Shown: positions 8,683 to 16,151 of the stretch, piece by piece | Layout of the letters: every line of letters begins with the position of its first letter | How positions within the stretch are numbered: the stretch's first letter is position 1 | Source: Streptomyces sp. NBC_00457 | Lineage (GTDB): Bacteria; Actinomycetota; Actinomycetes; Streptomycetales; Streptomycetaceae | DNA length: 64,000 nucleotides | Reading direction: 5' to 3' | Assembly (NCBI RefSeq): GCF_036014015.1 | Contig: NZ_CP107905.1 | Span: 9,796,001 to 9,860,000 of the forward strand | Notes under the pieces: model-generated | What the model was told of the DNA's origin: nothing | The model's database searches: none | The model's input: only the letters and a program-made list of their open reading frames with translations | Translations under genes and position numbers: made by a program

Positions 8683-9495
8683 ATGCCCCGGATGCACCGC
8701 AGTCGCGGTGGAGCGAATCGGGGGTGCCGCGTGGCAGGCGCGACTGAGGACGACACCCATGCCCTGCGCCTCGCGCGGGCGGGGGTCTTCGCGGCCGTGT
8801 GCGTGGTGACGACGGCACTGGGCCACGCCCTGATGTCGGGCGACGTCCTGCCCTGGTGGGCAGTGGGCGTCGCGTTCGCCGGCACTGCGTCGGGCGCCTG
8901 GTGGCTGACCGGCCGGGAACGTGGTGCCGTGACGGTCGTCGGGGCCACGGTCGTCGCGCAGGGGCTGCTGCACGTGCTGTTCAGCCTCGCCCACCGGCTG
9001 GTCCGTCCGTCGGCTGCTTCGACCGGCGTGCCGGGGGCGGAGGGCATGTCCGGTATGCATCACGGGGCGGGGGTCTCCCACTCCGGGTTGGCCGCGCAAG
9101 ATCACGGGGCGCATTCCGCGGTGATGGGGGAGAGCTCCGGCTCCTCCCTCATGTCCCCTGTGACGCACGGGAGTTCAGTCGGGATGGCGCTGGCACATCT
9201 GCTGGCCGCCGTGGTGTGCGGGCTGTGGCTGTGGCGGGGTGAGACGGCGGTCCACCGGATCGGTCGGGCCCTGGCAGCCGCCCTGTTCGCACCGCTGCGC
9301 CGGGTCTGTGGCGTGCTCTTCCGCACCGCCTGCGAGATCGAGGCTCCGTCGTGCCGGGCCGTCGCCGTAGGCAGGGAACGACCGCAGCCGATAGCCGTCC
9401 TGCTGAGGCACGCCCTCGTACGCAGAGGACCGCCATCGGCCTGGTCCGTAGTCACGCGCCCGTCTCCCGATCCGCTGCTCGCCACACGGCCCTGA
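8683..9495 (+). CDS. Copper-cluster membrane protein with His/Met-rich loop
   Basis: A 270-residue protein with four to five membrane helices and a loop rich in His and Met (MSGMHHGAGVSHSG, AQDHGAHSAVMG) that could bind copper. Intact paralogue of the broken gene at 5635; both end with an HAxVRRGPP motif in an Arg/Pro-rich tail. ATG 8683 follows GAGGAG by seven bases; GTG 8731 is an alternative. Proteins of this type sit beside YcnI/CopCD genes in Streptomyces (recollection of typical layouts). Biochemical function unknown. Confidence 0.7.
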   Translation: MPRMHRSRGGANRGCRVAGATEDDTHALRLARAGVFAAVCVVTTALGHALMSGDVLPWWAVGVAFAGTASGAWWLTGRERGAVTVVGATVVAQGLLHVLFSLAHRLVRPSAASTGVPGAEGMSGMHHGAGVSHSGLAAQDHGAHSAVMGESSGSSLMSPVTHGSSVGMALAHLLAAVVCGLWLWRGETAVHRIGRALAAALFAPLRRVCGVLFRTACEIEAPSCRAVAVGRERPQPIAVLLRHALVRRGPPSAWSVVTRPSPDPLLATRP

Positions 9496-9677
9496 ATTCG
9501 GTCCGTTCCCGGTGGTGGCCGTGGCCGGGGGGACAGGCGGACGGTCGGCGTGCCCGTATGCGCGTCGGCCTGTTGTCTCTCCTCCGGGCTGTGCCCGCCG
9601 CCTGCGATGCGGTGCCTGCTGTGCGCATCGCGTCGCCGTTCGGGCCCGGCCTCCCGCAAACGATCGGGAGTTTCCCT

Positions 9678-10361
9678 ATGTATCAACACACCTCCGGCCG
9701 CCCTCCCCTGCCTGACACCGTGTCAGCGGTGGGAGCACTGACGTCCACGGCCGTGCCGAGCCGACCTCGCGCCCGTCTCGCCGTCGCCTGTGTCACCGTG
9801 ACGGCGACGGCCGCCCTGCTGTCCGGCTGCAGCGGCGACTCCGCCGAGAACACGTCGGACACGTCCGCCGACGCCGCGGCAGCGTCCGCTTCGCCCTCTA
9901 AGAGCATGGGTGACATGGCCGACATGGCGATGGGCGATCCTTCGGCCACCCCCGCCGACAAGATCCGCGACGCAGACGTGGTCAAAGGCACCTTCCAGCT
10001 GCTCGACACCCGACCGCCGGGCCTGGACGACGTCAAGGGCACGGTCTGGCTGGCACAGAGCCCGAAGGGCACCACGGTGACGGTCTCCCTGACCGGTCTG
10101 AAGCCCGGTGACGCCTACATGGCGCACCTGCACGCCCAGCAGTGCTCCGCCGAGAACGGCGGCGAGCACTTCCAGTTCGAGAAGGGCGGTGCGACCACCC
10201 CACCGAACGAGGTGCATCTGATGTTCACCGCCGACAAGTCCGGTATGGGCATGACGACGGTGAACAACACCCGCAAGACCGGCGAGGAAGCGGTCGCCCT
10301 TGTCGTCCACCCCCGTGACGCGATGGACAACCGGATAGCATGCGCGGACTTCGACTTCTGA
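9678..10361 (+). CDS. Lipoprotein with Cu/Zn superoxide dismutase-like domain
   Basis: A 227-residue exported lipoprotein. The signal sequence ends in the lipobox LLSGC, followed by a Ser/Ala/Asp-rich linker with a Met-rich patch (MGDMADMAMGD). The globular part resembles a CuZn-SOD fold: VKGTVWLAQSPKG, then GDAYMAHLHAQQC (His-x-His and Cys as in SodC HxH...C), FTADKSGMG, VHPRD and a final Cys. Not all SodC metal ligands are evident, so it may be a copper-binding protein without dismutase activity. ATG 9678 has CGGGAG seven bases upstream. The 3' end overlaps the copC start by 22 bp, so the two are translationally coupled. Confidence 0.75.
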   Translation: MYQHTSGRPPLPDTVSAVGALTSTAVPSRPRARLAVACVTVTATAALLSGCSGDSAENTSDTSADAAAASASPSKSMGDMADMAMGDPSATPADKIRDADVVKGTFQLLDTRPPGLDDVKGTVWLAQSPKGTTVTVSLTGLKPGDAYMAHLHAQQCSAENGGEHFQFEKGGATTPPNEVHLMFTADKSGMGMTTVNNTRKTGEEAVALVVHPRDAMDNRIACADFDF

Positions 10362-10942
10362 GGGCGCCGGCCGGCCTGTTGGGATGCCTGTGCGTGTTGC
10401 TGTTCCTCGGCGGCACACCCGCGTACGCCCACACCGCGCTGCAGAACGCGACACCGGGACCAGGCGCCAAGGTCGCCCCTGGTGCCGATGTCGTCTCGCT
10501 GACCTTCGGCCGACTGAAGTCCGGCACCACACCAAAAATCAACCTGACCGGCCCCGACGGCACCGCTGTGCCCGTCGGGCAGCCCGTCGTGGCCGACGAC
10601 TCCGTAACCTGCGCCGCGGTCACCCCGCTCCGCGCGGGCGTCAACACCCTCACCTACACCGTCACGTCCGCCGACGGCGACACACAGAGCAACGCCTTCC
10701 AGTTCGAGGTCGCCGACGGCGCAGAAGCCGTCGCGGTCCCGTCCGCCTGCCGGGGGCTCAGCCTGCCGGCACCGTACGTGGGCGCGGCCTCGGCCAAGAG
10801 CGGCACGATCCTGGGGCTTAGCCGCACCGCAGCGCTGGCCGTCCTGGCCGGGGCAGCCCTCGTGATCGTCGGCGCGGTCATCCTCGGCGTTCGCATGCTC
10901 CGCGGGGCGCGGACGACAGGAAGGAGGAAGGCTACCGTCTGA
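10340..10942 (+). CDS. copC: CopC copper-binding protein with C-terminal membrane anchor
   Basis: A 200-residue protein: signal peptide ending AYA, mature N-terminus His-Thr-Ala (His1 copper ligand of CopC), the CopC strands (ALQNATPGPGAKVAPGADVV, VVSLTFGRL) and a final membrane helix (ALAVLAGAALVIVGAVILGV) followed by Arg/Lys. The motif LTYTVTSADGDTQSNAFQFEV replaces the usual SxDGHxxxGxxxF of CopC, so a canonical second histidine is missing. It overlaps the upstream lipoprotein gene by 22 bp. This is an independent, complete copC and probably partly compensates for the truncated one at 7034. Confidence 0.85.
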   Translation: MRGLRLLRAPAGLLGCLCVLLFLGGTPAYAHTALQNATPGPGAKVAPGADVVSLTFGRLKSGTTPKINLTGPDGTAVPVGQPVVADDSVTCAAVTPLRAGVNTLTYTVTSADGDTQSNAFQFEVADGAEAVAVPSACRGLSLPAPYVGAASAKSGTILGLSRTAALAVLAGAALVIVGAVILGVRMLRGARTTGRRKATV

Positions 10943-11041
10943 CACCGGAGCAACCTCAGCCGCACTCACCGGACACGACCCGAGCGCGGCGTGAACAAAC
11001 ACAATCCACCTGAAACGATCCGACAGGAAGTGGCGCTGCAC

Positions 11042-11078
11042 GCGGGCCCGGCCCGGCGAACAGCCAGACCGGGCCCGC
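11042..11078 (+). terminator. Hairpin downstream of copC
   Basis: Perfect 10-bp arms GCGGGCCCGG (11042-11051) and CCGGGCCCGC (11069-11078) with a 17-base loop, 100 bp after the copC stop. There is no clear T-run, as usual in Streptomyces. Confidence 0.5.
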
Positions 11079-11247
11079 ACGTCCGCCGTCGCGGGTGAGC
11101 CCCGACGCCCCACGGTCCGCACGTCCCCGGAATGGTGACGACCGCCATTGAACGCCCACACGGCGCCCGCAGTGCCATGGAAGGCAAAGCATCACAAGCA
11201 ACACGTGTCGCGCAGTGTGCCGGCAGCGGGTGGCATCATGCCCGGCC

Positions 11248-12024
11248 ATGGGAACCAGAGACGAGAGCGACGAGGCCTACGTCGTCGACCTGTGCAACCA
11301 GGTACTGGGCGAGACAGCCTTGACGCAGCACAAGTTCGACTGGCTGCTGGGCGATCCGGGGGCCGGTGGCAGGCGTGCCGGACTTCCCGTCGATGCCTAC
11401 TGGCCGGGACACCAACTCGTCGTTGAGTACCGCGAGTTGCAGCACGACCAGCCCATGCCGCACTTCGACAAGCCAGACCGGCTGACCGTCAGCGGCGTCC
11501 ACCGAGGCGAGCAGCGGGCCCTGTACGACGGCCGACGCGACACCGAAATTCCTGCCCACGGCCTGCGACTTGTCGTCGTCCGTCCTGCCGACCTGGACGC
11601 GGACAGCTGCGGCCGCCTGTGCCGCAACCCGGAGTCGGACCTCGCGGCACTCAATAGGATCCTGGCGCGCGACAGTGACGAGGACCGGGTCACGGACGCC
11701 TTCCGCACCTGGCTCCTGGCCCAGGGCTGGACACCGGTGAACCCGACGGACCGCTGGACCGACCTCGAAGCGGTACGCGGGAAGGAGCGCTTGGTCTGTG
11801 AGGCCAAAGGGCGAACCAGCGAGAAGGGCATCGACGCCGACATCGCCTACGGACAGCTCCTGCGCCGTATGACCAGCGGCTCACCGGACACCCGGTATGC
11901 GCTGGTCGTCCCCTCGTCGTCGGTCAGGGCAGCCGAGCGTGTCCCGGCGCACGTGCGACGACTGCTGAGGATCGATGTGTACGAGGTGACGGACGACAAC
12001 CAGGTGCGTGAGCTGCCCGCGTAG
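11248..12024 (+). CDS. Nuclease-like protein with two PD-(D/E)xK-type segments
   Basis: A 258-residue protein of two halves. The N-terminal half contains LPVDAYWPGHQLVVEYRELQ, which fits a D...(V)EYxE restriction-endonuclease core. The C-terminal half contains TDLEAVRGKERLVCEAKGRT and then YGQLLRRM, a textbook E-x-K pattern (Glu-Ala-Lys) preceded by an acidic residue. Such proteins in Streptomyces have no established function; DNA cleavage is an inference. ATG 11248 has only a weak ribosome site, and GTG 11215 is possible. There is no methylase or partner gene beside it, so it is not a normal restriction system. Confidence 0.55.
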   Translation: MGTRDESDEAYVVDLCNQVLGETALTQHKFDWLLGDPGAGGRRAGLPVDAYWPGHQLVVEYRELQHDQPMPHFDKPDRLTVSGVHRGEQRALYDGRRDTEIPAHGLRLVVVRPADLDADSCGRLCRNPESDLAALNRILARDSDEDRVTDAFRTWLLAQGWTPVNPTDRWTDLEAVRGKERLVCEAKGRTSEKGIDADIAYGQLLRRMTSGSPDTRYALVVPSSSVRAAERVPAHVRRLLRIDVYEVTDDNQVRELPA

Positions 12025-12161
12025 CCTCGAACGTGCCGGGCGCTGACGCGAGGTGGCGGGTGGGTGTCGACCTGGCCGCGCGACTCGTGCAACCCAAGCC
12101 GATACCGAAGCCGTCGGCGTGCATGTGAATCGTTCGTGTGTACGTTGTTTGATGAGGGTTG

Positions 12162-12167
12162 TACGCT
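12162..12167 (+). promoter_or_regulatory. Possible -10 box (TACGCT) for a leaderless transcript
   Basis: TAnnnT hexamer ending six bases before the ATG at 12174, which places the expected transcription start at or next to the start codon. No Shine-Dalgarno is correctly spaced. The paralogue at 17366 shows the same arrangement. Confidence 0.4.
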
Positions 12168-12173
12168 GCAAAA

Positions 12174-13412
12174 ATGGTGGGGGACACATATCGCTTCGGG
12201 GAGTATGAGCTGGACAGAGCTCGTCACCAACTCCGCCGGGCCGGCGAGCCGGTCCATGTCGAGCCCCGGGCCTTGGACCTGCTGTGTCACCTGGTCGAGC
12301 ACCGGGACCGGGTGGTCCCGAAGAACGAGCTGCTCGACGAGGTGTGGGGGGATCGTTTCGTCAGCGAGGCCGCGCTCACCACGGCGCTTCGGACCGTACG
12401 CCTGGCCGTGGGGGACACCGGTAGCCGGCAGCAGGTGATCCGCACAGTGCACCGGCGGGGTTACCAGTTCGTGGCTGCGGCTGCGGCTGCGGTCCTCGGG
12501 GCGGAGGCGTCCGCCGGCCCCGGCCAAGGGGATGTTGTGAAGTCGACAGCGGTCGGCGAACCGCTCGGCGCCGACCGTCAGGCCATCCGGTTCTGCCGGG
12601 CCGGCGACGGCACCCGTATCGCCTACGCGTCCGTCGGCTCGGGCCCGCCCCTGCTCAAAGCGGCCAACTGGATGACCCACCTCGACCTGGAGTGGACGAC
12701 CCCCGTGTGGTCGCACTGGCTGCGCGGGCTCGCCCGCAACCGCCGCCTGATCCGCTACGACGAGCGCGGGTGCGGCCTCTCCGACTGGGTGGTGCCCGGC
12801 TTCACGTTCGAGGGCTGGGTCGACGACCTGGAGACCGTGGTCGATGCCGTGGGGCTCGACAGATTCCCTCTGCTTGGGGTGTCGCAGGGCGGTGCGGTGG
12901 CGGTGGCCTATGCCGTACGCCATCCGGAGCGGGTCAGCCGGCTGATCCTCGCCGGGGCCTACGCCCGAGGACGGCAGGTCCGGGCCCGAACCGAGACCGA
13001 GAGCGCCGAGGCGGCCCTCGACCTGGATGTGGCCCGGGTGGGATGGATCCACCAGGACCCCAGATTCCTGCGGGTCTTCGCCTCCCAGTTCCTGCCCGAT
13101 GGCACACCGGAGGACTGGGACGAGTTCACCGCCTTCCAGCGGCAGACGACCTCGCCGTCCAACGGGGTCCGTTTCCTTGAGGAGTTCGCCCGGATCGACG
13201 TGTCCGAAATTGCCCACAGGGTGGCCTGTCCGACGCTGATCCTCCACTCCCGCGACGACGAGCGGGTGCCGGTCTCGCAGGCCAATGAGCTGGCCGCTCT
13301 CATTCCCGACAGCCGGCTGGTCCTGCTCAAGAGCCGCAGCCACCTGCTCACCGCGTTCGAACCGGCCTGGGACGAGTTCCTGTCGCACATCGACGCCTTC
13401 CTGACCGCGTGA
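12174..13412 (+). CDS. Winged-helix DNA-binding / alpha-beta hydrolase fusion regulator (copy A)
   Basis: 412 residues. Residues 5-100 are an OmpR/PhoB-type winged helix (YRFGEYELD, VEPRALDLLCHLVEH, GDRFVSEAALTTALRTVR, RTVHRRGYQFV) without a receiver domain. After an Ala-rich linker, residues 140-410 are an alpha/beta hydrolase: IRYDERGCGLS, nucleophile elbow GVSQGG (Ser237), acid in HSRDDERVP (Asp361/362) and His390 in KSRSH. All three triad residues are present, so it is either an active hydrolase or a ligand sensor built from one. The 404-residue paralogue at 16152 faces it from the other side of a secreted protein and a Vps62-like protein. ATG 12174 is chosen because the family begins with a short (M)xxxYRFG; no ribosome site is evident. 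Natural target and ligand unknown. Confidence 0.85.
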   Translation: MVGDTYRFGEYELDRARHQLRRAGEPVHVEPRALDLLCHLVEHRDRVVPKNELLDEVWGDRFVSEAALTTALRTVRLAVGDTGSRQQVIRTVHRRGYQFVAAAAAAVLGAEASAGPGQGDVVKSTAVGEPLGADRQAIRFCRAGDGTRIAYASVGSGPPLLKAANWMTHLDLEWTTPVWSHWLRGLARNRRLIRYDERGCGLSDWVVPGFTFEGWVDDLETVVDAVGLDRFPLLGVSQGGAVAVAYAVRHPERVSRLILAGAYARGRQVRARTETESAEAALDLDVARVGWIHQDPRFLRVFASQFLPDGTPEDWDEFTAFQRQTTSPSNGVRFLEEFARIDVSEIAHRVACPTLILHSRDDERVPVSQANELAALIPDSRLVLLKSRSHLLTAFEPAWDEFLSHIDAFLTA

Positions 13413-13859
13413 GCCGCGTGGGCCTCGGTATCCGGCAGCCGAGGAGTCGCCGGGCGGCCGTCAGGCCCCGGACGGCCGTGACCGCGTCATCAGCGACTCG
13501 GGCCGACGAAGTCTGGCCTGGCGGCCTGGCACGCGGGGCGGCGAAGCTGGCGGCCGCGATCTTCCCCCGTGACGGCGACGTCCGAATCTCCCGGCGCCGG
13601 CCTACGGGCGGGCTGCGGCACCATGTGCCGATCACCCCGTGTCGCCGGTGCGGGCTGATGGTGGGGATGAGTGATCAGCCCACCCCGTAGGCCCGTGTTG
13701 TGATCTCGGGTTGTCTGCTGTTGCCGGTGTTCGGCGTCGCGGCTTGCAGTGCGCAGAAGGAATATCCCGGCAGCCTCACACACCCCGTTTGCGTCCGGCT
13801 CGCCGGACGTGGTGCTCACGCGCGCCCCATCAACCCGGCTCGCCCACTGAGGGAAGCGC
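13413..13859. other. Non-coding stretch before the secreted-protein gene
   Basis: No convincing gene on either strand. A hairpin at 13652-13681 and the repeat array at 13860 are listed separately. Confidence 0.4.
13652..13681 (+). terminator. Hairpin in the intergenic region after the fusion regulator
   Basis: Perfect arms GGGCTGAT (13652-13659) and ATCAGCCC (13674-13681), 14-base loop, 240 bp past the regulator stop. It could be a terminator or a structured leader element; no T-run. Confidence 0.3.
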
Positions 13860-13898
13860 CCTCAGCCCGTCCTCAGCCCGCCCTCAGATATGCCTCAG
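13860..13898 (+). promoter_or_regulatory. Four CCTCAG direct repeats at exact 11-bp period
   Basis: CCTCAG begins at 13860, 13871, 13882 and 13893. Head-to-tail hexamers or heptamers spaced one helical turn (11 bp) are the classic sites of OmpR/PhoB-type winged-helix regulators. They lie about 135-175 bp upstream of the secreted-protein gene at 14034, and both flanking regulators carry this type of DNA-binding domain. A fifth CCTCAG occurs at 13995, out of phase. Confidence 0.6.
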
Positions 13899-14033
13899 AC
13901 CTCCACCAAGCCTTGGCCCGCCGACGGACCCGATGCTTGAGCGGTGCCGGGGCGAGGAGCAGCCGTGGAGGCAGCTACCTCGGCCCGGTACTCACCTCAG
14001 ACACGGGACACACGCGAGAGAGAAGGACAGAAG

Positions 14034-14498
14034 ATGCGACTCGACAACACCAGGACGTCCGGCCAGGCCCGGACTCGCCGGGGGCTGGCGCTGCTGATCG
14101 CGACGGGGGCCGGGCTGGGCTCCCTGCTGCTGGGAACGCTTCCGGCGCAGGCCAACGACACCACCAAGACGGTGGCGGCGGACGGCCAGTCGATCACGTT
14201 CGCCGCGAGCGACAGCAGCCGGGGCGTCAACGGCAGTGTCAGCTTCGTGGTGAAGGCGGACGGCAACTGGTCGATCGCGGGCAGCGGGCACAACTCGCAC
14301 CTGCTCGTCCGCACGTTCCACTGGACCTGCGACCTGACGTGGGACGCGGCGGAGGTCTCGCACTCGACCGGGAAGAAGGCCGTGCCCGGCAAGAAGACCC
14401 GCAGCATCAGCTCGGCGGCGTACGACCCCGCCGTTCAGGCGGACTTCGCCGACATCGCCGCCCGGGGCAGGGCCGACTGCGACATCGTCATCGGCTAG
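14034..14498 (+). CDS. Small secreted protein, function unknown
   Basis: 154 residues. Arg-rich n-region, a hydrophobic core (GLALLIATGAGLGSLLLG) and cleavage near LPAQA-ND make a clear signal peptide. The mature part is about 115 residues, beta-rich with two Cys (WTCDLTW, ADCDIVIG) that could form a disulfide. I do not recognise the family. ATG 14034 has AGAAGGA about seven bases upstream. It is followed after a strong hairpin by the Vps62-like gene, so the two may share a promoter with the downstream gene attenuated. The CCTCAG array lies in its promoter region. Confidence 0.65.
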   Translation: MRLDNTRTSGQARTRRGLALLIATGAGLGSLLLGTLPAQANDTTKTVAADGQSITFAASDSSRGVNGSVSFVVKADGNWSIAGSGHNSHLLVRTFHWTCDLTWDAAEVSHSTGKKAVPGKKTRSISSAAYDPAVQADFADIAARGRADCDIVIG

Positions 14499-14550
14499 TC
14501 GCACACCGTTCGCACAGGCCGGCGCGGTGCCGGCCCGGCAAGACCATGGG

Positions 14551-14583
14551 CGTCCGTGAAGCCGTTCGACGGCTTCACGGACG
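14551..14583 (+). terminator. Strong hairpin between the secreted and Vps62-like genes
   Basis: Perfect 14-bp arms CGTCCGTGAAGCCG and CGGCTTCACGGACG with a 5-base loop (TTCGA), followed by TCATTTC. It would terminate, or attenuate, transcription 35 bp before the next start codon. Confidence 0.7.
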
Positions 14584-14617
14584 TCATTTCGGAACACCAC
14601 AGGGGGAACCCAGACAC

Positions 14618-15943
14618 ATGATCACTCAGCGCTACGGCGACCTGGAGGTCGCCTACACCACGCAGTGGCACGCGAACTCGTTCTTCCAGGCTGGAGTCCC
14701 CGCGGGGGACGGGCAATGGCGCGCCCTGGGCGCCGTCTTCGCGAACAATGCATTTTCGACGACGTGGCCGGGCAAGTTCGGAGGGCTCCTGGTCAAGGAC
14801 CTCTCCTCCGGCCAGGACCTGCTTCGGCCGCCCGTGGACTTCCAGAAGGTGGGCCGTTTTGACCCCTGGACGTCCCGCGACGCCGACATCTGGCGGCCCG
14901 TCCCGCCCGCCGGCTACGTCGCCCTGGGAGACGTGGTGACCATGCACACGAGCGCGGGGGCTGTCAAGCCCCGCGTCTCTGAGTTGGGCCTCGTGTGCGT
15001 CAAGCAGGTGCACGAAGGACGCGCCTATGTACGCCGCGGCGAACTCGGCCGGCTCCCGCTTCGGGTAAATGGATCGGGGGAGGCCCTCTGGGCCGTCACG
15101 ACCCCGCTGTTCCCGGCGGACGACACCGAGGAGCATCTGCTCCTGCCGGCCGCCACCTTCAGCTGCGGACCCGACACGCCGCACGCGCCGACGGCCGTGA
15201 CCTGGGTGCTGGACCTGCCGGCCGCCGTCGACAAGACCGGCTACGCCCCGGAGATGACCCTGACGTCCTACAACCCGCCCCCGGCCCAGTCGATCGTCAC
15301 CGACCGGACCGTGACCGTGCCGTACCACATGGTCAAGGACGATGGGCGCACCGAGGCGTGGAAGGTGGCCAACTCACCCTTCTACAAGATCCTGCGCAAG
15401 CGTCAGTACGATCTCGTCCGCCACGTGGACTACCGGGGCTCGGGTAGCGGGACGATCCTCGAGGAGATCCAGCAAGGCGTCTCGGAGGAGAGGGGGCAGG
15501 AGTTCTCGCAGAACGTCGGGATCTCCGTCAGCGTCACCGCGGGCGTGGAGGCGTCGGCCAAGCCCTTCGGCATGGGGGCCAGCTCCTACGCGGAAGCCAC
15601 GGTGAGCGCGTCCCTCGAACTCGGGTACGCCTCGCGCTACAGCGTGTCCACCTTCGAGAACAAGGCGGTGAGCGTGTCGTACGACGTGCCCGCCGACCAT
15701 GCCGGCGCACTGTGGACCGACACTCATCTGCTGGTCCCGATCCGGGGCGACGGCACCCTGGTCACCAGCGCCAACCTGAAGCTGAACTCCGGCAGCTACG
15801 TGGGCCGCACCTTCCCGCACCTCGACGCCACCAAGATCGTCGTCGCCCGCAAGTTCTCGGACGAGGAGATCAAGGCCGCCCAGGACATGGGGATCGACCC
15901 CAAGATCCTGACCGAATCCGACGTCACCGAGATCCAGCAGTAA
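14618..15943 (+). CDS. Vps62-like protein with probable beta-pore-forming half
   Basis: 441 residues, no signal peptide. The N-terminal half (about residues 25-205) has the Vps62/DUF946 hallmark DADIWRPVPPAGYVALGDVV followed by VKPRVSELGLVCVKQ. From about residue 225 the sequence becomes long alternating Ser/Thr/Val strands (GISVSVTAGVEASAKPFGM, YAEATVSASLELGYASRYSV, ENKAVSVSYDVPADH), the pattern of aerolysin/ETX-MTX2-type pore-forming proteins. The pore-former reading is inference from strand pattern. ATG 14618 has AGGGGG about ten bases upstream. It lies downstream of a secreted protein and between two fusion regulators; a strong terminator hairpin follows the stop. Without its own signal it would need lysis or a non-classical route to leave the cell, or act inside. 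Confidence 0.7.
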   Translation: MITQRYGDLEVAYTTQWHANSFFQAGVPAGDGQWRALGAVFANNAFSTTWPGKFGGLLVKDLSSGQDLLRPPVDFQKVGRFDPWTSRDADIWRPVPPAGYVALGDVVTMHTSAGAVKPRVSELGLVCVKQVHEGRAYVRRGELGRLPLRVNGSGEALWAVTTPLFPADDTEEHLLLPAATFSCGPDTPHAPTAVTWVLDLPAAVDKTGYAPEMTLTSYNPPPAQSIVTDRTVTVPYHMVKDDGRTEAWKVANSPFYKILRKRQYDLVRHVDYRGSGSGTILEEIQQGVSEERGQEFSQNVGISVSVTAGVEASAKPFGMGASSYAEATVSASLELGYASRYSVSTFENKAVSVSYDVPADHAGALWTDTHLLVPIRGDGTLVTSANLKLNSGSYVGRTFPHLDATKIVVARKFSDEEIKAAQDMGIDPKILTESDVTEIQQ

Positions 15944-15964
15944 CCGTCACCTGGCGGGCAACAG

Positions 15965-15997
15965 GGGCCCACCGGCCGACGCTGTGCCGGTGGGCCC
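15965..15997 (+). terminator. Terminator after the Vps62-like gene
   Basis: Perfect 12-bp arms GGGCCCACCGGC and GCCGGTGGGCCC with a 9-base loop, 22 bp after the stop codon; it also lies between this gene and the convergent regulator copy B. Confidence 0.7.
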
Positions 15998-16151
15998 TCG
16001 CCCGTCGCTCATCTCTTCCCGGCATGGCCACGGACTGTGCGACCGCCACACCCACCGGAGCGCGGACCGGCATCCGCACGCAGTCGCCGATACGGCCGTG
16101 CACCGCGCCGCGCGGGGCCCTCTCGTCGGCGCAGGCGTTTCGTCTACCGGG

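Noticed and set aside
13409..13690. 93-codon frame after fusion regulator A
   Set aside because: Low-complexity Arg/Thr-rich, no ribosome site, includes a hairpin; not convincing as a gene.
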